Origin: Hirudo medicinalis | Taxonomy: Eukaryota > Annelida > Clitellata > Hirudinida > Hirudinidae | DNA length: 17,357 nucleotides | NCBI GenBank assembly: GCA_011800805.1 | Contig: MPNW01000558.1 | Span: 7,371-24,727, forward strand | Direction: 5' to 3' | Shown: one piece after another, positions 9,633 through 17,357 of the stretch | Numbering within the stretch: position 1 is the first letter of the stretch | How the letters are laid out: every line of letters begins with the position of its first letter | The notes under the pieces: generated by a model | The model's database searches: none | What the model saw: the letters and a program-made list of their open reading frames with translations, nothing else | What the model was told of the DNA's origin: nothing | Translations under genes and position numbers: made by a program

Positions 9633-9863
9633 ATGAATTGGGTTTTAGAGAAAGGACAAAAACCCTCGACAAATCATTGGACCCGCGAGGTTGATGAAAA
9701 ACATTTTTCGCTTCTAACAGATTTTGTCAAAATTTACCAACTTTTGTTCCCCTATCTCGCGCGCATCCTAAACCACGTCCACCTCAATTCAATGAGAAGT
9801 GAATTCAAGGTCATTTATGATCTGAAAACATTTTTGATTATCGTTGAGAATGGGGACTCATAA
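9633..9863 (+). CDS. Weak ORF, possible small or first exon
   Basis: An ATG-started frame of 76 codons (MNWVLEKGQKPSTNHW...) upstream of FAM172A in the opposite direction. Base composition is less AT-rich than the flanks and there is a CpG-containing stretch (TCTCGCGCGCATCC). The amino-acid mix looks protein-like, but I see no family motif, no clear splice sites and no poly(A) context. It may be a head-to-head gene's only exon, an old repeat, or chance. Confidence 0.25.
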   Translation: MNWVLEKGQKPSTNHWTREVDEKHFSLLTDFVKIYQLLFPYLARILNHVHLNSMRSEFKVIYDLKTFLIIVENGDS

Positions 9864-10245
9864 AGTGATAGCAGATACATAGGCATAGCCGCATGGAGGT
9901 CACTATGTCCCTTGATTTTTTAAAAATTCCGTATACTTTTTAAGTAAAGGGTTTATTTGGCTAATTCCGGTAAAATAAAACCAACTAGAGCCATTACATA
10001 TTACTTATTTCAAACATTACTAATTCATAATTAATTTATTCATAACACAGCTCCAGTAAACTAGGAAAGTTTCCAACATCAATATTTATTATAAGTTTAT
10101 TAAAACTTATTATATAAGTTTTGATAACTAAATTACAAGTGTCTGCTTTCTTTCTCTTTAGTGCAAAATTAATTTTACACCAGTACTATATTTTACTTTT
10201 GCAATATTTATGTGTACACACAACATTTGCCCCCCCCCCGCCTTG

Positions 10246-10263
10246 ACTAATTTTAAAATTAGT
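10246..10263. repeat. 18-bp perfect palindrome beside a C10 run
   Basis: ACTAATTTTAAAATTAGT is fully self-complementary, six bases after an oligo-C tract (10230-10239) followed by GCC. It lies in intergenic DNA, and no element boundary is visible around it. Confidence 0.6.
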
Positions 10264-11380
10264 TTTGGCTAAAATCCTGGCTAAGACACTGAATAGAAGT
10301 GAATTTTTCCTTCAAAATCCAAGTAAATTCCACTCTAACAAAGCAGATCAAATGCAGCCGACAACAATAATAAGTAAGAATGCCTACTAAAGGTTTGCAA
10401 CCTCTCCTTTTTCAATATAACAAGTAAAACCCTATGTTACCTATTCAATGCAATTGCTTGATAGTCAAGCCTTAATGAAACATAGCTAAGGAAAGTACAA
10501 AAGTAAATTAATCAGAAAGTTGTTCTTGAATGTTATTCAATTATAAGACATGTTGTGATTCAACAAAAGTGAAACATACAATATGCTAATACTGATGTTC
10601 TGACAAAGTGTAAATTAGTGTAGCATTGCCATGGGAATGTCATTTGGTGATGAAATATAAACATCCAGAATGCAATCACAGTTGCAAAACAAAGTAGGCA
10701 TTTAGTAGAATGCAAGAAAGTAAAACATGCATCCGAAGTTGTCATGGAAGAAGTCTACACAGCAAAATCAAACAATAAGATTTTGATTCAAGCCGCATGC
10801 AAATCACAACAGCATTCGAAAGTCGCTCGCTTCACCAACCGACATAATCCAACAATAATCTTGCATGTTTCGCCACCTGAGCAATGCCATGCAACAAATA
10901 CAGCATTGGAAAACAAGTCAACATTCCATATCCCCAACAAGTGGAAGTGCACTTTTAAACTTTTGTCTCAAAAATGATAGCAGGAGAAGACCTAATGGGA
11001 TACAGACTCGAACCGAGGGCCATCAATCTTGGGTCAGATTCTGTGGTCATTTTCATCCTACATTAAATTTATGATAAACTGTTTTAATAAGAAGTCTGAC
11101 AGCTTCATCTGAAGTTATTTAGTCTCTTGACAAATTCACTAAAACTAAGCACTGGCTGTAGAAGCATTTCAGCAAATGTTTGCAATGCCTGAATTTGTTT
11201 ACAAATACCTAAATAAAATTTGTAAAAATACTACATAAAAACAGTTAATAAATTGTTTTAAATGAAAACCAAACACAAATGATTGCTAATCTTATTAATT
11301 TTAATCTCCATTAAAATCTCTTAAGCAAACTCAGCCTTAGTCAAAGAAATGAAGTGGAACAACATTAAAATGTAAAAGTT

Positions 11381-11406
11381 ACAACAACAACAACAACAAC
11401 AACAAC
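11381..11406. repeat. (CAA)n microsatellite
   Basis: An uninterrupted CAA trinucleotide run just past the candidate EFA6 stop at 11414, probably in the 3' UTR or 3' flank. Confidence 0.95.
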
Positions 11407-11413
11407 CAGCTGA

Positions 11414-14400
11414 TTAAGCATTGCAGTAATTAATGTTAATAAAATACATTTCGAAGCAAACATCACCAAACCTCTGTGAAGAACCAGCCACCTGAAATCT
11501 TTCTTTGCTCTTGAGTTTGTCATAATTTTTCTTCAACACTTCAACATAAGAACTGTATCTCAGTTGCTGCAAAGACAGTTTTTATTTTAACTCACATTTT
11601 TNTGTGAAGAACCAGCCACCTGAAATCTTTCTTTGCTCTTGAGTTTGTCATAATTTTTCTTCAACACTTCAACATAAGAACTGTATCTCAGTTGCTGCAA
11701 AGACAGTTTTTATTTTAACTCACATTTTTCATGCTTCAACTGAAAATCAGAAAATCAAATTTGTAGTTTAGATGCATCACTAAGTTATTACCAAATTAAT
11801 CAACTCATCCAGAATAAGTACCAAGAGATCCCCAGCTAATAACAATTGTGTTGTAAATCATATATCATATACCATATATCATGTATCATATACCATATAT
11901 CATATATCATATACCACACATCACATATCATATATCATATACCACATATCATATATCATATATCATATACCACACATCACATATCATATATCATATACCA
12001 TATATCATGTATCGGGGCCATGGCGGTTAGGATTTAGAACAGCTAAAATCAATTTATTCAAAAGACAAACCTCAAACTTAAAATATTTCTTTTGATCTTC
12101 AAAGTTTTGCACCTCCCTGGCACTTGCATCTCCTCGCAAGCCAATCGAGTCCTCCTTGAGTTCCTCGTTAAACTTCTTCACATTCTTCTCATGTTCCTGG
12201 ATCTGCTCCAACTGATGTTTACAATAATTTACAGTAATTTAAAATAATAAACTCAATAACTCACAGTGGCAAAGAAAACAATGACATTATTGATGAATGC
12301 AACAGCACAAACCAGACTTAGTTTTGTGGGAGCAGTTGGCAGGAGGGGCCTGGTGAAGGTAACTTGAGACCCAACACCACCTGGAAGTGCAGGGGCTGAG
12401 AAACAAGCAGCAGCGAGGTTTATTGCTTCCATCCACTGCTGGCACTCCACTTCATCACTGCAGCACAAAGTCATCATTACAAAATCAACATCAAACAAAT
12501 GATTTACATGAATCAAGTCTTAACTCCCACCTGGCCTGGAACAAATAAACAGACCAATTTGCCAATCTGAGTTCAAAGACATACTGCTTCTTTTGGTAGT
12601 CATCAGGTTTTGAAGCAAGAGAATGATGGATTCTCAATGAATCTGGATTTACATTGTCAAAGGCGACCGAAGTCTCCTTTTGGAAGGCATTAGGATCTTT
12701 GTGGAGGAAGAGAATCATCTCACATAGAGTTGCATACAACATCTTCCAGCCCCTCTTCCCAAATGGAACTGATGAGGATGACAAAAAATATTTGCTTGTT
12801 TAATATTTGAGTTATAAATTATTCATTGTTTGTTATTTCTCATTTTGATAGAGTAAAATTTGCAGGCACATCAGATTTTTTGTATTTCATAGGAAGCAGT
12901 TGTGCATGTCAGTCCATAAATTAATTCAATTTCAAAATGTTTAAAACCAAATAAACAAACATAAAAGCATTTGAAAATGAATCAAAAACAGCCTCACTTT
13001 TCCTGCCATCCGAGTCGAGACATGCTTTCCTCATGACGTATCCCCTCTTGAACACCATGCCCATGTTTGGGTCTGCAGTCTGGAGTTGTCAACAACAAAT
13101 ATCAGCGAATTCAAACAAATTTTTAAGAAACAGCAACCAAATTATAAAGCAGCTCAAAGGAAGCCATATCATGTCAGAAAGTTGAAGAAATTTCAAACTA
13201 AAGTAACTTCATTAAATCATGAAATGGTTGAATGAGAATTTTTGTGGACAGAAGAGTGTGAAATATTTTCAAAAGTAGAATTAAGCTAAACAATGTGTTG
13301 CAGTAAAATGTTATTAATGGATGAAACTTGCATCTTGAATGGCATTTCCCATTGTTGATTGCCTCTGATTTCGTCTTCTTGATGACGATGGTCTGCAAGA
13401 TGAATTAATTCACAAATTACATTCATCAATTCAATTTGCAAAAAATAATACAATCCACTGTAGGTCGGCCGAATAAGTTGCGTTCCTGCATATGGCCATG
13501 ATGGCAACAGAAGTATGTCGTGTTCACAACCCAGCCTGCATCGCCAGGTAGGGGTGCCATACAAATGTTAGAACGATTAAAATGAGCCTTCACTAAGGCA
13601 TTAAAAAAGTCGGCTAAATGCAAATACTATAACACAATGTAAACATTCAAGGAGTTTTAACAATGTGGAACCAAATATTCCAGTTTTAGATTTGAAATTG
13701 AGAACATTTCAGGATATTTTTGGAATCAAAATATAGATTAAGCTTCAAATTGACCAATTATGCACATTTGTTTCAGGAAGTGAGAGAATGTTTTTGAAAG
13801 ATTCAAGTTTTTAAATATCAATTTTGTCTAGCTAGATAGAAAACCAAAATTCCAAAATCCTTGTTTGTTGACAATGAAAACCGATATACATCTCGACACC
13901 GATCATCATAAGAAAGAAAAAAAAATCATCATCAAAAAAAAAACCCTAACCGTATCAGAGTTAACAATTCAACTGGTTTGGTTTACAAACTTCAGTGATG
14001 ATGATAATGATTCCAATAAACAGAACAATGACAACAAAACAGTAACAACAGTGACAGAGATTATGATAGGTTGGTTCTCACATTTCAACAGGCAAGGGCT
14101 TCTTAGCAATGGATTGGAAGATGGTCCTCAGCAAGGCTGGATCAAAATCACCACCATCATTCAAGTCTCTGAGGTTGTATATGAAGGAATTCTGGTTCAT
14201 CTTTTTGCCAATGTTCTGTGCAATTGTCATCATCACTAGCAATAACATCATGAATAATTCAGCTTAAGCTATTCTAGAAATTCACAATAATTGACACTTG
14301 ATTCAGAAGCATAGGATTTGTGCTAATTTGAGAGGTGCATTTATTGTAGAGGTAAGATCACCATTGTTAACATCATCATCATCATTCTTTCTGAATATGA

Positions 14401-16590
14401 AGGATGTTGTTGTAATTACTGCATTTGCATGATTAAGACGTCTTCTGATAATCACAGCAACGAACAAAAATCCATTTGGCCTCCAATATATAACAGTGAA
14501 CTTAGCAAACCAATGAAAGTTGAAGTTCTTATTGAAGTGGAACTTGACCAATGATTCATCCAATAAATCAATCACTTGTGGAATCATCCATCCCAAAGCA
14601 TCGTCAAAATTTAATATAAATGATTAAAAATAAGCACCTCCCCATGGTAACTGCAGAGGCAATTAAATTTATTTTGCATGTTAAGCAATCAAATCAACTT
14701 GATTGGCAATTAGTTCGGTATTAGTTGAAAACGCCAAGCTCCCGACAACAAGACAATTAAAGAGGTGATGTCTCAAAATGCACGAAAACAAAAAATATTC
14801 ACCGGCCCGTAAAGATCCGTATTGAGAAGGATGATGGAGCAGGTTATGCTATGGCAGGAATCTGGATTTGAGTTAATAATATAAAATATTTCAAGATTTA
14901 ATAAGCTAAAACTAGGCTTAAAAAGCAAATACAAAATTCAGATCTATTAATTTTGATATGAGAACAATCTTAACGACTCGATGGTTTAAGGTTTCTTATA
15001 ACTAAGATTTTCCAGTTAATCTGCATTTACTCCTTAAAGTAAAAAAAATCAAGTTAAGCATAAATCAAACAAGAGGGACTTAATTTCATAGCAAAATGAT
15101 TGTCTAAACCTTCAAAATTGTATTGGGTCATAGAACAAAAGCCTCAAGTTTACAAATTAATCATTTATCATTTGAGAAATTGTAGCAAGAATATTCACAA
15201 ACCTAAATCAAAGAAATTTTAACAAAAAAATCTAACCGATTGATTTGAAGGTTTGAGGATTGCAATCAAAATATCTGCTGGAAAACAAATTGAGGATTCT
15301 CTCTCTTTCCTGTGTCTCTCCATGAAGAGTTATTTTTGACAAGAAGTTCCTCAATGACTGAACAATGTCAAGTGACTTGAAGTCAAAACACAGCAAATAT
15401 TCCTTTCCCAGCTGCTGAGAATACTCTGACCTTTTGAAATTTTTATTTAAATTTTGAATGTTATTCTCTTGTTCATAATCTCTAACTCAGTCTAATATTA
15501 ATCTAACATCCACCTCTAATAAGGGGTGCAAGTTGGCTCAGGTGGTTGCATTCCTACGATCAACAAACAGTAAAGGCGACAGTCAATACATGTCGTATTC
15601 ACGACCCAGCTTGCCACAAGCACCTCTGGGACAATAAATGGTCTCGAGTGCCTCCAATGCTTAGGCTTGTGGCGCTATACAAATTCACTTATTGTTAAAG
15701 ATTCATATCATTTATATTGCATAACTTTCACCCCAAATACTAGTTGCAAAAGTAATTGTTGCGAAGCATCCAAATACTAACGGTTTATTGATTTGTTTGG
15801 CAACATCTTCTTTTGTAAAGCCCTCCAATTGGAACATTTTACGTGACAAAATCTTGACATGGCTGCTTGACTGGTCCTTATTCACATCTTTATGGTTAGA
15901 AGTGTTGTTCGTCGAATGATTCAAAACAAGCTTGTCATTCGAAGTGACGTTATCATATTGCGAAAGACGACCGAAGAAGCTGGGGCAGTTACTTCTCACA
16001 GACAGTGAACTTTTCAAACTCGGAACTGGTGAATCGTTCCAACCAGGAGACAAATCATTTCTAGGCAGTTCATTAAAACTTTGAGCAATTTGCTTGTTAT
16101 AAATTTGCTTCAGAGATAGAGGACTGTTTTGAGTTGGTGTTACAGGAATTTTTCCATGCCTCACATTTGATAAAGTAGGTGAACTCAGATTAGGCTTCAA
16201 AAATTTGCTGTCTGCACAGTTGTGTTTTAGCTTGAAGTGGGGATTGATGTTATGGTTAGAAAATGTCTGATTAAGACTAAGTTGGGTTCTTGAGGTTCTC
16301 TTGAATCCTGGCGAACCAGATTTTTGCTTGCGAGTTCGAGAAGGAAAAAAGATTTCAGAATCATAATCAGTTGATCCAACGGGAGCCGTCGACATAAGAT
16401 TTGCTATAGAGGTGCTTGCAGGTTTGTTTAAATAATGATCTTGTTTGATATTGTCATAGTCTCCTGTTTGAGAGTAATAAGAGAAATCATCAAAACTTTT
16501 CTGAGCATAATTTGGTTGGTTTCCAACATTTGAATGTATCCCCTTCATATCTGATATATCCGTTTCGGTATATTGCATGGGAGACTTCAT
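11414..16590 (-). CDS. EFA6: EFA6/PSD homologue: Sec7-PH guanine-nucleotide exchange factor for ARF6
   Basis: Ten minus-strand exons: 16590-15782, 15430-15237, 14861-14803, 14215-14082, 13392-13328, 13072-12998, 12768-12531, 12457-12313, 12211-12071 and 11694-11620 (or its identical copy 11566-11492). All junction phases agree. Residues 1-250 are Ser/Asn-rich and unstructured. The Sec7 domain runs from about 255 (KMFQLEGFTKEDVAKQINKP) through HGETQERER, where Glu about 308 is the catalytic glutamate finger, to LLNTDLYGPNIGKKM and LNDGGDFDPALLR. The PH domain spans about 424-560 (FKRGYVMRKA, GKRGWKMLYATL, ANWSVYLFQA, QQWMEAINLAAACFSAP). RPLLPTAPTKLSL and a coiled coil (LEQIQEHEKNVKKF) match the EFA6 C-terminal region. 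Known role: activates ARF6 at the plasma membrane and in endocytic and cortical actin control. The last exon either reads on to a stop at 11414 (about 670 residues) or splices at CAG|GTGGCT to an exon I cannot find. The frame is open 13 codons upstream of ATG 16590 to an acceptor, so an extra 5' exon exists. Confidence 0.93.
11475..11729. repeat. Exact 127-bp direct duplication around one N, containing an EFA6 exon
   Basis: Bases 11475-11601 and 11603-11729 are identical and are separated by the only N in the window (11602). Each contains the 25-codon EFA6 exon QLRYSSYVEVLKKNY... with its acceptor. The zero divergence, intronic DNA included, and the single N point to unmerged overlapping contig ends rather than biology. 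Confidence 0.9.
11857..12013. repeat. 7-bp satellite (CATATAT/CATATAC) in EFA6 intron 9
   Basis: About 22 heptamer units, mainly CATATAT and CATATAC with CACACAT variants. They are arranged in a loose higher-order pattern in which the CACACATCACATATCAT block recurs. Heptamers times three keep plus-strand frames open, which creates a spurious Tyr/His/Ile-rich ORF. Confidence 0.9.
13466..13625 (+). mobile_element. SINE copy 4 (well preserved)
   Basis: It lies in EFA6 intron 4. It contains a pol III B-box-like GTGTTCACAACCC at 13520-13532, then GGGGTGCCATACAAATGTTAG and ATTAAAATGAGCCTTCAC, which recur in the copy at 1031-1200. The A-box end (near GGCCGAATAAGTTGCGTTCC) is decayed. Confidence 0.65.
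15524..15690 (+). mobile_element. SINE copy 5 with pol III A and B boxes
   Basis: It lies in EFA6 intron 1. A tRNA-like head is visible: A box TGGCTCAGGTGG at 15534-15545 and B-box-like GTATTCACGACCC at 15595-15607, followed by CAGCTTGCC as in copy 4. The downstream body (AATAAATGGTCTCGAGTGCC) differs from copy 4, so it may be a subfamily sharing the same head. Confidence 0.7.
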
Positions 16591-16629
16591 GATTTCATAA
16601 ACCTTGGAACATTTCTTATGAATAAGCCT
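16591..16629 (-). other. EFA6: 5' extension of EFA6 exon, with upstream acceptor
   Basis: Thirteen in-frame codons (RLIHKKCSKVYEI) precede ATG 16590, back to an acceptor with a strong pyrimidine tract (TTTTTTTTATTGTTTTTTAA then ATATAG). The true start may therefore lie in an unseen upstream exon, or this may be 5' UTR or a trans-splice site. Confidence 0.6.
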
Positions 16630-17082
16630 CTATATTTAAAAAACAATAAAAAAAACCTTGCATAAAAAGCCTTTCACGTGCAAGTGTTTTAACAACGTCT
16701 CCAAATAAAACAAACAAAACTAGTAGCAACGGCTAATCGGGCAACTCGGTCCAATCGCAAAACTCTGAACGTAAACACAAGCGACTGCAGTAACGGACGC
16801 CCAAGTGTACTCATCGACACGAAGAAATCCGTCCGTTTTTGTTAAAATTAATAAGCCTCAGGCACCTAAAAAATTTAAATACGAAATAATAAAACAAACC
16901 AGAAATGGGTTGAAAAATGGCTGAGTGACATGCGGGTCAGACCTCTGTACTAATTGTCAGAGTATTAAATATATGAGGTGGGTCTTTAGAGATTAATGAG
17001 TATGTTTAGAGATTAATGAATATATTTAGAGAAAAATGTTTTGCAACATTTTCAATTTTAATGAGCCAATAATAACATCCTG
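16630..17082. promoter_or_regulatory. Head-to-head spacer between EFA6 and the right-edge gene
   Basis: About 450 bp separate EFA6 (minus) from the first ATG of a plus-strand gene. The part from 16670 to 16860 is enriched in CpG compared with the surrounding DNA and contains an E-box CACGTG (16675-16680). It probably holds the EFA6 5' UTR and the shared promoter. No TATA box can be assigned. Confidence 0.4.
16985..17038. repeat. 20-bp tandem repeat
   Basis: TTTAGAGATTAATGAGTATG (16985-17004) is repeated with two changes at 17005-17024 and truncated at 17025-17038. It lies 45 bases before the plus-strand ATG at 17083, so it may be in a promoter or 5' UTR. Confidence 0.85.
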
Positions 17083-17357
17083 ATGGCATCTGATTTTTGG
17101 GACATCGTCTTAAATGACAGCGAAGATACTTCCTCAGCAAATACCAAAATAGGTGTTAATCTGAGAAGTTAGAGAAAGGAATGAACTTATATAGTATTAA
17201 AATAAGAAATGTCTTGAATGACACTTTCTCATATTATTCACTAGGGCCGGCATCGACGACTCGCATCTCATGCGCAATTATCGAAAGTACTCGGACGAAG
17301 AGGCATCGAGCGACGAAGAATTCCCGATTACGGACAAAGATGCCATGCAAATAGTCC
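17083..17357 (+). CDS. Start of an unrecognised acidic protein gene, truncated by the window
   Basis: ATG at 17083 opens MASDFWDIVLNDSEDTSSAN and remains open to donors G|GTGTTA (17153) or GGT|GTTAAT (17155). After TTTCTCATATTATTCACTAG a second exon starts at 17245 and runs off the window. Its coding-like frame reads AGIDDSHLMRNYRKYSDEEA then SSDEEFPITDKDAMQIV, with much higher GC at third positions than the other genes here. The frame that fits this reading needs one leftover base at the acceptor, which neither donor supplies. So either exon 1 is not joined directly, an exon is missing, or translation begins at the internal ATG (MRNYRKYSDEE) after a 5' UTR or trans-splice. The family is not recognised. 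Confidence 0.5.

Larger units (their letters stand above)
9099..11413. other. AT-rich intergenic region between FAM172A and EFA6
   Basis: About 2.3 kb with no supported gene. It contains the presumed FAM172A promoter side (9123 upward), a plus-strand open frame at 9633-9863, a C10 run at 10230-10239, an 18-bp perfect palindrome at 10246-10263, a tRNA B-box-like GGTTCGAGTC on the minus strand near 11010, a CAA microsatellite, and perhaps the undefined 3' end of EFA6. Confidence 0.5.

Noticed and set aside
10995..11045. tRNA gene or SINE on the minus strand
   Set aside because: A perfect B-box-like GGTTCGAGTC is present, but there is no A box at proper distance and no acceptor or T stem pairing; not enough to call.
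11475..11729. Genuine tandem exon duplication in EFA6
   Set aside because: The copies are identical across intron and exon and meet at the only N in the window, which is better explained by an assembly join.
11846..12037. Tyr/His/Ile repeat protein
   Set aside because: It is a translation of the 7-bp satellite inside an EFA6 intron, with no coding signature.
13865..14239. 124-codon plus-strand frame
   Set aside because: It overlaps, on the opposite strand, the EFA6 Sec7 exon 14082-14215, whose identity is certain.
14303..14596. 97-codon minus-strand frame in EFA6 intron 3 (contains VIDLLDESLVKFHFNKNFNF)
   Set aside because: The amino-acid mix is protein-like, but no acceptor or donor fits the EFA6 phases and homology requires direct joining of LYGP to NIGKKM. 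A chance frame or an old insertion is more likely.
1..17357. CRISPR array, bacterial operon or phage system
   Set aside because: Intron-split animal genes and eukaryotic retroelements fill the window, and no spaced palindromic repeat array or prokaryotic gene was seen.

Overview
The window is metazoan nuclear DNA, most likely from an invertebrate. It is AT-rich, its genes are split by short introns, it carries a decayed non-LTR retrotransposon and tRNA-like SINE copies, and two genes belong to animal families recognisable by sequence. There is no bacterial gene organisation. I cannot name the phylum. Exon models come from reading splice signals, phase continuity and remembered family motifs; no alignment was run.

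Layout: (1) 139-3566, minus strand. A three-exon gene for a helical, coiled-coil protein I do not recognise lies at 2415-3566. Further downstream on the same strand, at 139-530, are exon-like segments; one (139-207) closely matches an Arb2-domain exon of the FAM172A gene found later in the window. Phases allow these pieces to be one gene that runs off the left edge. A rotted LINE (about 1353-2200, plus strand), a SINE copy and a 30-bp tandem repeat lie between them. (2) 4690-9098, minus strand. A complete ten-exon FAM172A (ARB2A) homologue, about 758 residues, has the Arb2 alpha/beta-hydrolase-like core between a 313-residue acidic N-terminal exon and an acidic C-terminal tail. (3) 9099-11413. 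Long AT-rich intergenic stretch with only weak signals. (4) 11414-16590, minus strand. A ten-exon EFA6/PSD homologue: low-complexity N-terminus, Sec7 domain, PH domain, C-terminal coiled coil. A perfect 127-bp duplication around a single N near its 3' end looks like an assembly join. (5) 16630-17357. A head-to-head spacer and the start of a plus-strand acidic gene cut by the right edge.

The genes do not form a pathway: FAM172A is a nuclear RNA/chromatin cofactor, while EFA6 activates ARF6 at the plasma membrane. The points most worth checking are the second Arb2 exon at the left edge and its possible fusion to a coiled-coil N-terminus, the enlarged FAM172A with a GC-AG intron and an in-phase cassette exon, the SINE family, and the assembly duplication inside EFA6.
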